A stretch of 64,000 nt of DNA, taken from the NCBI RefSeq assembly GCF_964204865.1, contig NC_135255.1, forward strand, positions 3,968,001-4,032,000. Direction: 5' to 3'. Below are positions 1 through 15,400 of this stretch, piece after piece. A model generated the notes under the pieces. The model searched no databases. It worked only from the letters and a program-made list of their open reading frames with translations, and had not been told where the DNA came from. Made by a program: the position numbers and the translations under genes. Every line of letters starts with the position of its first letter. The stretch's first letter is position 1. Origin of the DNA: Styela clava (taxonomy: Eukaryota; Chordata; Ascidiacea; Stolidobranchia; Styelidae).

Positions 1-439
1 GTTCACTTCAAAGTAACAACGGCCATCAATGAAAACATCACACCATTTGATATGACCGAACAATATAGATTCTACTTGGTGAATGATAACAAGTTTTCTA
101 GTAAGTGGTTAAGTTATAGTAATGGTCTGATGTTCTACAAGTTTATTTTTCTTGAAAATCATGGCCTAACAATAGTTGAACATTGTTTCTTTTGTAACAT
201 CTTTCTAAAACCTTACTTTTTCTACCCTGGAATAGTTGCTTCTTTGAAGTATTATCTGTATCAAGAATATAAATCATCTAACACTGCATTGATAATCTCT
301 TAAACATGTGTCACTTTGCACAAATTTCACTGCATGCAAAAAAATTATTTATTTATTTTTTCAGTTCAAATATTTGAGCCAATCATCGAATATTCTACAC
401 TCAATATCAGCGTTCTTATTGATCCTCCATTACCTAAAA
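1..439 (+). repeat. SEA module 0, remaining D and E exons
   Basis: Exons 1-100 (truncated by the window edge) and 365-439. They encode the last part of a SEA fold: strand VHFKVT, helix around PFDMTEQYR, then the closing strand STLNISVLIDPP. They match exons D and E of the downstream modules in sequence and in phase (junctions 1 and 1), so at least one more module starts upstream of the window. Confidence 0.8.
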
Positions 440-3400
440 GTGAGTGTATATTATATTCATTGCATAAACTTAACTAAACCAGCAATATTTTTTTTCCCTG
501 CAATTTTTAAACCCTCTAATCTTGCTTTTATTTAGATTATTTTAACGGAAAGATTGAATTCACCTTGCCTATTGATGATCTTGATTTTTTCCCAATGGAT
601 GCCATGACAGACAAAGACAGTTACAGCTATACCTGGATGAAAAACATTTCTGAAAATGTAACATTTTTGGAATACACACATGGTTTTATCAATTGCATAT
701 GTATAATTTATTATAATAATTATATATATTTAGGCTCTTTCTGCTCCTATATTTCTTGATGGTTACTCTATTGTTTCTGTGGATTATTTTTCCCCAACGG
801 AAAACGATAGTGTACTTGATGTTAATTTTGGAATCTGGTCAACTGTAAATGATCCAGAAACAGTTGAAATAACGTTCAACACAATTGAAGATGATAATTT
901 GAGGTAAATATTGATTTAAATTCATATTTTTTTATGAATATTTGGAGGATTTAAGAATTATTTTTAAATTGAGCCTATGGCCATGGTCATCATGTCGACA
1001 TTGCAGTTGGTTGAATTTATGTTTAAGCCGAGTGCTAAGCTGATGAAATGCCCAGTCTATACTTTTCAAATCTCGTTTCAAATAGAAATTAGTAAATCCG
1101 CATTTGAATGAAAAAATGAGACTAGATAAACTAAAAGCGATTTTGTAATAATGCTTTCATTTTTGAAATGTTATGTTTAACAGAACTTTACTAAATTTTA
1201 TTTAAGACCAAACACAACTGATATCATAGTAAAGCGATCTTTCCTTGGTGAATTGTATCTGCCTGACTGGACATTTTTGGATTTATTTGGATCTTCAATC
1301 GACGAAAGGAATCCATTTTTCGCTGTTTTAGAACCAATTCAAGATATGTTGCAGGCTTCATACAACAATGCCAGCCAACCAGAAGAACAGATTGAAGATC
1401 TTAAATTAACAAAGTATAGTTTATTTTATAAAACTATTTGAATGGAAGAGTATTTATTAAGACTAAAACATGCAATATTCTTTTTGTCACAGGATCTACT
1501 TTTATGATATATATAAAACAGAAGTTCATTTCAATCTAACAATGAAAGAAAATGATGGATCAAATCCTTTTGATATGACTCTCAAATTCAGGGAATTGTT
1601 GAAGAATGATAAAATGCAATGTAAGTTATTTTTACACAGTATAGTTTATGTTCTAAAGTCTGGAATTGATATTGTTCATCTGCATACATCAACAAATATT
1701 CGATTTGTTGTTTAGTGGTAATTTCTTTTCATTGATAATTTTACATTGTTGAGTTTTAATTTAGAATCTCTCAGATGTGTTCAGTTTTTCCAATTAATAA
1801 AGCCTAGTTGTTTTAATTCAGGTCAGATTCCAAGCTATTAATACACTCTCATTGAGGTGGCACTGTTATGTGTCAAAATACTTCAAAGTTCTTCTGATTG
1901 TGCAATAATTAAGCCATTAAAGCTCACACATTTTCTTGAATTATTGAATTTTTTGTCAGATGTTATTTGTGCCTGTTACCAATATTTCAATAAACTGAAC
2001 TACAAATACACATTTATTAAAGCTAAAAAAATTATCACTTCTGTTTTAAATGGCAAGTTCTTGTCATGTGATTTACCCAACTTTTCATCTGTTTCTAAAT
2101 TTTTAGTTTTAGTTGATGATTCAACATACGCTGACATACAAGTGGATACATTCAATATAACAGTTATTTTGGATGAACCAACTCCTCCTGACTCTGATGG
2201 TTTGTTAGAATATGACATATTAATCGACATCTACTCTAAAGTTTATATTGTTTTCTAAAACACAATTTTAAATAATAGTCCAGCATAGATGAACCGTGCC
2301 TGATAGCTAAATCAATTTTATAATATATTTTTATGTTATCTTAATCCGATTTCAATATGGTACTTTTAAAAATAGCAACATTTAGGTATCTTCATCTGTG
2401 CATGACCCCTTATTTAACATGTATACATTTAGTATCAGCTTTTTAATTGAGGTACTGCTTCTTTATTTGATATTCTAGGTGATTAATGTAATAGATATTA
2501 ATAGAAAACCTTGCATCTAACATATCCAACTTTTTTCAGATGGGAGCACAGGTGTACAATTTGCAGGAGAAATGACATTCCCAATTATTCTGAATACAGT
2601 GGATTGGATTGAAGCAAGCAAAAACAATGAAAGTGCTAGTTTTATAATACAAGCACTTTTGATGACTGACGTGGTTAGTGTTTAGATCTTTCTATTTTGT
2701 TTGCTATCACAAATAACTATCATAATATTGCATAAAGGTCTTATGTGTTTCTGCATTCATGTTATGTCCATATAATTTTTTTTCTTAATTTTTATTTCAG
2801 TTTGAAAACTTTGATCTCGACATCAAACTTTTGCATTTCTCTCCATTTAATGGAACTGAAATGGGTTTAACTACTCATTTTGTTATCAATTCTACATCAA
2901 CAACTGATCCATCTGATTTGCAAAGAATAATACAAAGATGGGGAATCAATGTGGCTAGCCCTGAAAAGTAAGTACAAACTAATTCTTGATTGGTAATGAA
3001 CGTTGATTGAATGGTGAAGCCTTTGTATAGTGCTAAGATGATCTGGCATCAGTTGAATCTCTAATAAAAATCCTACGTTCTCAACACCTGTCGATAGAAT
3101 TAGGTAGTGAATATACAATATTGAAGTAAAAGCTTAATGGTTACTCTAATTGTTCCTGAATGGTAAGCCTTTGACTTTCAATAAATTCACCACATTATTG
3201 AAAGATTTTGGCCTTTGAATATGTTTCTACTGAGAACTTTTACAGAATTTATGTGTGATTTACAAAAAAAAAAATTTTGGTATACAGAAATATTATGATA
3301 TATGAATAGCTTGATGTTATATTGCAACGAATTTAAGATTGGCATAGAATTTATAACATGAGGATGTTTTGCAAAAAAAATTTTCTTTTTCATTCCAGTT

Positions 3401-6400
3401 TCATACCACTGTCAGTGATAATTCCATCGAAACGAGAACTGTACTTTGAAATTGATTTAATGGTTGAAAACACAACAGCACGAGATGTTGAAAACAACGA
3501 CACTTTAGCAGAATCTTTTGTGAAAGAAAATATCGTTTCATTCCAACTGACAAATTTGTATATAGAGGACGTCATAGCAGATTTAATGTTGATCAATGTG
3601 TTTTTGGATATGTCTGTAGCAAGGTATAAACTTCATGATTTGATGCTATAGCAATCTTTCAGTCTTTTGTGATGTTTATTCTAATCTAAATTAATAGAAT
3701 ATATAAATTTTAATGAAGATTTGTGTACTAGCTATATATAACATAAATATTGTGCAATTGTCTATGCCATACCTGATTACATTTATTTTTATTGAATATT
3801 TTGATCAGGAAAATTAGGTATCTATGATTCACTTTACATAATGTGCCGACAAAGCACTGTTCATTTCTGTATCATGTGTGACATTGAACAATGTCTGACC
3901 TTTAACATTATTTCAGATTGATTCCAATAGAAGACAACAAAGTTAAGTTAGTTGCTGACATCGATCTTCCATACAATGATTTACTGGATCCATTTGAAAC
4001 TACATTATTGATGCGACCGGTTTTGATTACCAATAGATTTGTATTACGTTCAGGTAAAATAAGTCTCAGAATTATAACTGTTATCAGTTTGATTTTCATA
4101 TTTTAAAATATATCGTAACAAATATTGCTTTGTATATGATTTGTTTATATGGCAAGTGATACAAGTAGGCCACAATCACTCAAAATGACTTAGTTTTTGG
4201 CATTTAATCTTATAAACTTTGGAATTATTTTGTCCTAATAAGCTCATTCTATTTGTTCTAGGGGACTGGGCGTTTTTACCAGATACAGAGACAGCAAATA
4301 TCACAAGCTATGTTGATGCTCCTGATAGATATAAAGAGACAGATCCAATTACTGGTATGTATTGCTATGATTATACTTAATGCTATTTTATTTTTTATTT
4401 TTATAAATTATTTATAATTTTATTCCGTGCTAGCTGTGAGCAATGGAAAATTTGTAACTTGGAATAGCGAAGAAGATACTTACAATAGATACAATATCAT
4501 GAAAAATGATACCAGTGAAGATTTTCTAGAATTAAAGAAAATGTCTGAGGACTTGGTAAGTCATATTAGTATATTATTTTTATTATTGCAAATTTATACA
4601 GCAGTGTATTTAAATATATTAGGAAACATTGAATATCTAAATTCAAAACAATATCTCATTCTCAAATACTTAAAGCATAAACCAAGTACATAGCTTCTAT
4701 AAAGGGATAGTTACCGTAAAAATTGAAAATTGTTGTATTTGTTGTATCCAGATGAATATACATCACAGCTATAATTTATTTAATTTGTATCAATGTGATT
4801 GCATAATTTTTATCTAGTGTCAAAACCCTACATTGAAATCAGTATTGGGCCTCAAAAATATGAAATAGACTGAATTGAAACCTAAACCTAGTGAAACCTT
4901 TTGAAGAGCTGGCAAACAAATTATTTGTCAATGTATTTCAACATTGGCTATTTGTTTTTCAGATTTCCAGTGTTTTGAATGATACAAACGCTGTGGTATT
5001 CCTTCAGTATTTTTCACCTGCAGAAACTGAAGATCTATTTACTGTTAACTTTGAAATATTCTGGCGTGGATCAAGCCTGGACACAGTTCAAAATGCATTT
5101 GAGCTGCTTTCGTAAGTTGAGCTTTTTCCAGGTGTTACTAACTGAAAGTCAGAACAATGATGTCATCAACCCTACTTGGCTTCAATTGTGACATGGGGCT
5201 GTACTTATATTTAAAATTGTATTCTCAACACGCATGGCATAAAGTGGATTGTATGGATATTATTAGATTGTCCTGTTTTGAGTTACAATACAAGGATACA
5301 AGGGATACAATAGGCAGATAAAAATTCTAATTTCTATTATGCAGGATGGAACCTGATTCACTGGAACTTGAAATAGAGAGAGAATTTTTAGGTGAAATGA
5401 TTTTGCTTGGATTTCCTTACCTAAAACAACTCGGATGGTCTGTTGGAAGTGAGAGTGGAGCAACCACAGAATATTTTGAAAAATTCAGAGAAAAACTTCT
5501 TACTGTTTACAATAAGACAATCAATATCACAATTGATGGTGAAACGAATGAATTGGATGTCATCAAAAACATTGAAATTACAAGGTTATTACAACTTATT
5601 TGAGCTAGAGTTTCGCTTCCTAGCATAAAGCCAGTGGCAAATTTTAATTTACAAATAAACATAACTTGAAATTTGTAGCCTGCTAAATGCGCAAAAACTA
5701 CAAATGACAAATTTTTTAAAACATTTCATAGGATTTATTTCATTGACGAATCCAAAACTGAAGTTCATTTCAAAGTTCTAATGGAGAAAAATAGTTTGAT
5801 GGATCCATTCAAAATGACAAAACAATACAGACAACTTTTAGAAAACGACTTTGAAATTCCAAGTAAGTTGAAAATAGGTCGAGGTAAGAATATCCAAAAA
5901 GGATGATTTCAAATACACATTGGTATAATCGACCAAATTTCAAAGAATTTCTGAATTATGTAAAAATTCCATTTAACCACTCGTTAGATATAATGGAGTG
6001 TAACTTATGGTCCATAATTTTTATTTTTGTCATATTGAATTTTATTGTATCAAAAATATTGGAAGAATGATGGCTGAAGCATATCGTTCTTTATGATATT
6101 TGTGAATAAGAATTAATATTGTCTTTCTCTAATATTTTTTTTATCATAGAATGAATAAACTGCCAACTCTCTTGCAATTTTAGTTTTCTTGTGTATTAAC
6201 ATTTACTTATTTAAGGTATCTCACCATCACCAGAAATTGAAATTGACACCTTCAATATCACGGTTATTGTGGATGCACCACCACGAATGCCTGGTAAGTA
6301 TGAATTAATATTCTAGGATTGAATATTCTACATACAATGTTATCCAAAAAGAAAAATTTGGAAATTTGATTTATTTTTTATTTTTAGACTCGAATCATTT

Positions 6401-9400
6401 CAATGGGAAATTTATGCTTTCAAATATTGGTGACAATGTTGATTTACGAAAAGCAATGTTAAACAGAACAAGTGATGATTTTAAATACATGGAGGACACA
6501 GTGGCAAATATCGTATGTGCTGCAGGATGAAATTGAGCAAAATTAAAAAATTAAAGCAATATTTTGAAATACAACTTTTATTTTTTTTCAAGTTTTCTGA
6601 TGTATTCCACAACGTGTCAAAAGCAGCAGCGTTTACACAATATTTTTCACCTGGAGATAATCAGGATGAGCTTGTGTCACATTTTGAGATATTCTGGCCT
6701 ACAGATGACCCAGACTCTGTCAGGGAAATTATTGCGGGATATTCAGAGCAAGAAAGCATAATAAAGTATGTTGCAACAATTTATTCTATATCTTTTCATC
6801 ACATATTTTATCATATTTTTCTGCTTCTACTACTGTCTCTTTATTTTGCATTTTCGTATTTAATTTATCATTATCAGATTAATTTTCTCTCAAATTCTAA
6901 CTTTCCAATGCTTACTTTCGCAGAATTTTTTCAGGATTCTTTTATTAGGAAATCTCCCTTTTTTTGGAATTTTCATACATTGCTCATACTTGTCTGTACT
7001 TTGTAAAAATGGAAACAACAATGTTGATTGTTTTTAGACTTGAACCAGAAACAGTTGAAATATCCATTCCTCGAAAATTTTTGGGTGAATGTGTTTTATA
7101 TGGAACACCAAGTTTGTTGGATGATTCTAATCTGAATTGGATTGTGGATGAAACCGATGAGGCCGCAAGAGAACTTTTTGAAAGCATGAAGAACAAACTT
7201 TTAGATCTATATAGCAAAAACGATGATTCATTAGGAGATGTGGAGGACATTAAAATCACAAAGTAATGGAACAACAAAAATTGAATTCTTGTGCCAAGCA
7301 TTTTCAATCATGTTACAACAAAATTTTATCCACACATAATACAATTGAATTTCCCATTTTTCTTAATGTGATAGTCAATGTGTGTTATCCGTCGGTTTTT
7401 ATGTTACTGAGTGAATGCACCACATTGCGTAGATGTTCTCAAAATGTTCTGTAAAAATCACATTCATACTGATCTTTTATTTTATTTTAGAATGTATTTC
7501 TATGATGAGAATGAAACTGAAGTCCATTTTGAAGTTTTTATGGCAAAGAATGACGTTGCTGACCCATTCAAAATGACTGAACAATATCGAGATTTATTGG
7601 AGAACAACAATACAGCTTCAGGTATGTCACTATGCATCAGCATGTTAGTCGATTACATTTTTTCATTTGTTTACTTGCACAAAATAAGAATGATGTTGAT
7701 AATATTACTAAAACCAATTTTTTTGAATTCAGAAGTATTTGCCGATGCAACAATTGAAAGTTCAACATTTAATATATCGGTTCTTATTGATCCACCATAT
7801 CAAAAACGTGAGTATTTATGAACTTGTGTTAAATTTCGTATTGTCTCGTAATCGAATTATTATTTCTTTATATTTAAAATATTTTATATTTTCAGTACCA
7901 TTCTATTACAATGGAGAAATTGTATTCATTACACCAAATCCATTTCTATCTGGTGATGTATTGACTGACCTTGATGTAAATATTCGACAAGCATTAGTTG
8001 ATAGAAGAAGTGAGGACCATAAGAAATTGATGGATGCTGTCCAGGAACTGGTATATTTTCATGAAATATTCTATACAATACAGTAAAGGGAGTTGTTTGA
8101 TTTGTTGTTGTGTAATTTTATTAATGCAATAAGAGGTTTGCTTATATGAGGAGGAAATATTTTGGTGAGTAGGATACATGTATTAACATTGAGTAACGCA
8201 TATCCGCCTATATAAGCCGATTTAAAAAAATACAAAAAAATGCCAAACTAAATGGGGCTTATACGCGAGTATCCTTAATCATACTAAAAATTCGGCTCAT
8301 ACGCACATAACTCTGATCGCACTCAAACAAAATGACATTATGCTAACTTAATTCCAACAGCTACAACTCGAACCATGCAGGATAAGTTGTGTTAAGTTTT
8401 CACGATAGGAGCGTGCACGCTCACATTGTTATAAACGTGATTGCTTGCATGTTTACGTTATGACAGCAATAACAGTCTGAGTAGGCTTATATGGGAATTT
8501 TTATAAATTCACTGTTTTAGGGCTTATATGCGAGGATATATACGTACTTGTGGTATAACTAAACCAAGAATTTTATGTTGATCACAAATGTTCATTGTCA
8601 ACACCACTTTTGATCTGGTCATCGATTTTTAATTTTTGCAAGTTTATAAATCAAGACACTTAAACACATGCACATCACTGTGCCTATGGTACTGTGTCAT
8701 CTACGGTATTTGTTACATGAAATATGAATCACATTTTGAGTATCTCTCACATATACAAACTTGTTATAAACATGCTCACAAATTCTCTTTTTTGATTTAT
8801 AATGATGATACAATTTAACTGTTAAGATTGACACATATTTCGTCAGTCGCTTGGGTGCAGATGGAGTGTTCCTTATACAACCTGATTATTTTGGTCCCTA
8901 CTCTGTTACCATCGTTGACGAAGATATGTTTTCTCTGCAATTTGGCGTGTGGTCACGAACAAACTCTACAAATACTATAAAGGAGATGGTTGAACTGTAT
9001 GGATCCAATTCTGATGAATCACCTGACATTGGGTATGTAAAGAAATTATTGACTGGTATCAGAATACTAGGAAGTTGAATAATATTTTTGTGTTACATAT
9101 TTTAAATAGAAATTTATTTATATCAGAAATACAGCTGGAGGTTCCTTTGTTATTTGAATTTACAAACATCTTGAAATACTACTGCTTTTGACTGTATGAA
9201 TCGCTGTAAGAGTGAATTTTTTATGAGAACAACACTGGTGTGGTAGTCTTGTACATAGGTGCCATATCATAGATAGATAGATATTATATCATTACTCATT
9301 GACAATCTTATATTTCAATCTTGTGACTATCATGTTGAAGTGTGATATATTAAAACTGTATAGGTTATGCAGAATTGCTAAGATTTTAGTTATATTAGCA

Positions 9401-12400
9401 TGTACTCATCGATGGTGAATTGACTTGAACCGTGTTCATAGCAAAGGTATAGAATGCCTTTTGAAATAAACTTGCTTCTACTTCAACTTATTCGTATAAA
9501 AACAATTCAATTTTTAATGATTCAAATTTTACAGTTATTACTCCGGATCAGCTGAAATTGGTTTGAATCGTAGCTTTGTGGGAGAACTGTACCTTTTTAA
9601 TGCAACACAGCAGTTGGGAATGATGCTCAATGATACAGATGATCTGAATAAGTACTCATTGTTAGCAGAGGAGTTATTAGCAATATATAATGAAGATGTG
9701 GTGGAATCAGGCCAAATTCAGGAAATAAACATTGACAGGTATCTGATTATGTTTAATTCATGTTTTATTGGCGTCATTTTGTAAAATTGTCAAATTTCTA
9801 GTGAATAATTTTATTTCTATGTTTGCAGAGTTTATTTCTATCAAGAAGATAAAACAGAAGTGCATTTCTCCTTAACGATGGGAGAAAACTACCCAGCGAA
9901 TCCATTTGAAATGACAAGAAAATTCAGAAATATACTGTTTGGAGAAGAATACGTCCAGCGTAAGTTATTGTCATTTTTTATTCCGATTTTTTTTGCTTTT
10001 TAACATTTGAAAGCTTTGTATAATATGAATAAACCTTGGCAGTCACGTAGATTCTTTACCAAATATAATATTTATTCACTATAGACAGGATTCAGTAGTT
10101 ATTCAATTTATCTGCCAAATGCAGAACACAGGCACAAACAGAGCGAAGGAAGGAAATTCCACATTGCAGAAGTTCTTGCAAAACCACTTTTAGGATAAGA
10201 GTTTTATTTACAAGTTGCAGTGTATGCAGGCCAATCTAGTGAAACAATCTGAAAATTTTTAGATGAAACAAAGGAACAAATATGAGAGAAACAAAGTCTC
10301 TTGTAATAATTTTAAAACAAGTCAAATGAAGCTGCATTTTGTCGATGGGAAATATGTTTTAAGCTTAACTCTATCTTAGTTTATAATTTTTATTTGTTAT
10401 ATTTACAGTATCAGATGATGAAATTGTCAATATAGAAGTGAACACTTTCAACATTTCAGTTCTTTTGGATAAAGATAGTTTGGTTAAAAGTATGATATTT
10501 TTTATGTTTATTGTACTGTTTACTCAATCATATATATATATATATTTGTATTTAAATTTCCCATTCAGAATCTTACAGTGGAGAGATTGGATTAAGCTCT
10601 ATAGAGGTTAATGTTAGTTGGGTTGAGGCATGTGTCGATCAGTATTCTGAGAGCTTTATGCTGCAAAAAGCGGCAGTTGAAGAAATGGTAAGTTTTAGTG
10701 GTTTTCATTTGACTATGATATGAATATCAAGCATATAAGCATTGGAAAACTATTTACTTTGTGAAATATAACTTGGGACATAGTTGTTGAGGATGTTATA
10801 CTAATTTCAAAAAATCTGCCTTATGTGATTGAAAATACTTTTCTATGACCGAAATCACTAGTTGAATAAATTAGACAAGGGTTTTTCAAAAACATAGCAA
10901 CATTTGGGAATGAATTAGTTGTTTGGTGACATTCGAAATAAAAAGTAAGATGGCTGAAGCTACAAAATATAATTTTAGTTAATCTGTAATTTGTTTTGTT
11001 TTTCATGAAAACTTCTATTTCATGTCTGCATTTTTGATAGGATATATTATTATGTTAAATTTTTTATATTTTGTTTCAGCTTAATCCAATTATTGTCGGC
11101 ATAGAAAATATTCAAACAATTGAAGTTCAATATTTTGCACCCAATGAGTTTGACAATAATACAATGGGTTTGACAGCTCATTTTGTCATTAAGACTCCAA
11201 TATTTACTAGGGATGGCGATTACTTTGAACAACAAATCGTCAATTCCGGCATTGCCTACGAGTAAGTAATATCATGGATTAGTGAAAAAATTTCAAAATT
11301 TTGTTATGTCTGCTATGTTGGCACAGGAACATAATGTCTGGAATATGATTCATTAGTGAACTTGCTAAATATTCAATGAATTGGTTTATTTCGCTTTTTG
11401 TGATCTTTATAGATTATTTGACAAAGGTTCCATAAAGTTTTAAAAGTAAGTATCTTCACTTAGCTGCTTAACCATACAAACACAAACTAACCTGGATATC
11501 CTTTTGCAGCTTCACTGAATAGGGTAGGGTTGGTTATATATTAAGATCAATTGCATTTGTATCATACCCATCACTGCATTATCTGGTTTGTCTTCAGAAA
11601 ACTCCATTTCCATATAATTTTTAACCTCATACTCATGAAACAATATTCATTTATTTTTAGATATGCTATAATTCCAACGACAAGAGAATTCTTTTTTGAA
11701 GCGCTTTTGGAAATGAATAATGACACTTTCTTTGATGAGCTACAGTCTAAAAATGTTACTCTGCCAACTCCAATATTGGAAACATTCTCAAATGATATCT
11801 ATGTAGTTTCAGATATAGAATCAGAATTGCAAATTGATACACCCAGGTCTGTATTCAGGCAATTTTCTGTTTTTTTTTACTTGTGCAACTTCATAGCCTT
11901 TTTACTTAGTCCACCTTTAGACAATCATAGCTTAAATTTCTCGATAATTTAATATTTTCTTTTTAATTACACTATGTTTGTTCACGACATTTTCAGCATC
12001 ACACGAGTTGGTGTAAACCTTTTGAAGATTGTCAACAAGATATACATGCCAATGAATTATTTGAATGGCCCATTTATGCTTACAAGGCGACTACGGGACC
12101 AAATGGCAACGCATGATTTTGATGTTAAAGGTTAGATCTTACTATTATTTATGAACAAGCTATAATATACCATATACCTATGAGGAAACTGTGTATGGAA
12201 TGACTAGTCTCTTTCTGTTTTTGTGTGACTTACACAATTAAGAAAATACACTGATTGGTCAGTTGACAATGGACATGGGATCAAACTCTCTTACTCTGTG
12301 AAGTTGAGCCTAACACTTGAATTATTTTTCAAAAATTTATATTACAAATGATTGTAGTCAATAATAATGAATATTACTTTTACAGATTTTGATGCGTCTT

Positions 12401-15400
12401 TCAAAGAAAATGTTAACATTACAACTTACGTCAGTGACTTTGGACTCAGTAAGTTAACATTTTATCACATCAACCTATATTTTGCAAGAAAATACAACTT
12501 ACTCTTTTGCTTCAGATAAAGCTTATTGAATTTTTTTGTTGTTGTTCAGTTACATTCAATGGAAAGATATCTTTCCCCAACCATGAAGGAGAAAGTTTGA
12601 GCTGGGTCGATGCAAGTAAAGACAACAATAGTAATAGTTTCAACATGCAGTTGGAGCATTTGAACGATGTGGTATGTTTATTGAACATTAATTTAGTCAT
12701 GTATGCTCATAAAAATTTATTGAGGTCGATCTAGTGTTTCCTTTTGCCAATTGCCACATAACTTTTTATAACTAATCTAATACATTTCTCTTTCAGTTGC
12801 TAAGTTATATTGAAATATTGTTAGTAAATATGACTAATCATTGACTTTGTTTTCAGCTCCTTCATACATTCTCTGAATATTCTGATTATTCTATCACATA
12901 CAAACCGCAGTATTTTTCACCATATTTTGCTGATGATGGTTCTGTGGGATTAACTGGATATTTTCTTTTGCTGTCACCTGTATACAATCCTGTAGAATTA
13001 GAAATGCAGATCAAATCCATGTCACAGTTCTTTGTGGATTCTGATAATGAGTAAGTATACATTAATAGCTGTATACACACAACTAGCATTTATGTTTGAT
13101 ATGACTGACTTTTGATGCTCAAAAAAACAAGTCTATGAGAGGTTGGGATTCCTACTATACGCCAATAACTCGTTTTCGAAGGGTGAGGTAAATTTTGTGG
13201 TTTGGTTGAATTCTACGCTGAAGGACCTATGAATGAACTGCCATTAACCATTGTATTTACTTTTATTAGATTTGTCAATGACAGTGTTTCCATTCTTACA
13301 CCACGTCAGCTGTACTTTGAAGCATATTTGGATGTGAGAGATATAGAGTTGCAATATGCTCTATTAGAAAAGGACGAGGTTGCTTGGAACAAATTTTCTG
13401 AATTGTTCTATTATGTGGAATATAATTTGAAGACAATTACAAACAATGCCAACTTTACTATTGGAATTGATAGGTGAGTACACTGATTGATACAGGTCAA
13501 ATATCTTGAGTTTGCCATTCATGAAATAAAGTGAGCTAGAAACTAGAAACATTCCAGTCATTCAAATCTATGAAAACCAGATAGAATATTTGAGAAGTAG
13601 ATTCTGGTTACCAATCTGTTAGTCAAACAAACACTATATTATGTATTTTATGTTATAACAATATACAGATTTGAGATTGATCATGACCGGCTCAAAATTG
13701 TCGCAAATATTTCCCTGCCTTCCAACACTCAACTTGAACCCTTCAAAATGACTGCTGATCTAAGAGGTCTTATGATAGAAGACGACAATTATGTAATTTA
13801 CTCTTCATTGTCTGGTCTCGAAGCTGTATTTGACACTGTCAATGTTACATCATATGTATTACCTCCATGTAAGTAACGATGTGCTTCTGTTAGAAGAAAT
13901 TTTATTTTTGGTGATATTTGTGATAATCTAAAAAAGGGAAACAGATGATAAGCCATTTCTTTCATTTGTTTCAGATGTAGAAGGAGATATAGTTACCGGA
14001 TATTTCCTCATTCAGGATTTGGAAATCTATGAAGTTGTGTTATTATACAATGACTCTGACTCGGATTTGGCAAAAAAACTTAAAAAACAGGTTTGTATGT
14101 TAAATTACTGGAATTTCTGAAAGTTAGAATAATTTCCAAGAACATTAAATTTAAATCATTTGTCGCGAAATATGGTATTTGGTAGTATGTTTGACCTTTT
14201 AAACTTGGAAATATTTCCCAAGCCTCCAGTCATGTATAAGCCATAATTCGCAAAAGAAGTTTAATTATGTAAAGTAAAGCAATCCACCATCTACATTGCA
14301 GTTAAAATTCTATCCTAACACTAAAACCAGTATAACTAGTGGTGAATACTTCAACGATGTTCAGTGTTTATCAATAAGGTCTATATAGACTACAGCAGTT
14401 CATTTTATTTTTAGATTGAAGATCCAATTAGAGAGAATCAAGATGATTTAGAAGATCCATGGTTAGAAGATGTTGAGGTTCAATATTTTGAACATACACC
14501 AGAAGGACCAGTAAAGGCTCATTTTGAATTAAAAATTGATCCCGAAGCTAATCTCACTGATGATGAAATTGAAGATATACTCAATGATTTACCAGATGTT
14601 CCAGATGAATTCACCATAGGAAGTTAGTGTCTACTTGTTGTTGGTTTCAGCTCTCTTACTGAAAATTTGACTTAGTCTTGTCAGTCAATATAGTACTGAA
14701 GAAATCTTTTTTCACAGGCAACTTAAATATTTTCAAATTAGGTTGCTCAAAAGCCTGAATTAGCAGTAATCTAAATACGGTAGTTTCTAACCTAAGCCAG
14801 TCAAGAATTCAACAATCTCTAATGTTATTTATTGGTGGGCAATGCACCACCTGGTTCCCCATCTCTGTGGTCTCTCCCGGCATTGTGGTGAATTTCCTCT
14901 CATTATGAGTGAGATAGTTTGACGTTGAGTTGAGCAACTCCTCATGAAGAATAACAAAACAGTAATTCTGGCAGACACAAAATTTAAAAATAATTATTTG
15001 TCATGAATTTTTACTTTATTTATATAACGAACACAGGTCCACGAGATTTCATTGGCAATTTTACAATGGATTATGATCCAGAAGTTGATTATGAAAATGA
15101 AACTGATCCTACCTATCAAAAGACTTCTGACGACATTTCTGATATGGTTAGCATATTTTTTATTCAATAAACATTCTATACTTCATGTGGTTCAGTATTC
15201 TATTAAAAATTAATTTGTAGTAGTTATACAATGTGTAAAAACTTAATAAAATTGCTGGTATTTAGTACTCATGTTTCACAGTCGTTATGTCTATTATGAT
15301 TGCTGCATATGGTGCCAAAATACCAATCAATAGAGCAGATTAGACCCCAATTCCAGTTTTCAGTCAATTATTGCATTAAATATATAGAAATATATCAATT

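Noticed and set aside
1857..2258. 133-codon open frame as a separate gene
   Set aside because: Only its last third (2107-2199) is coding, as exon E of module 1; the rest is intron that happens to be open.
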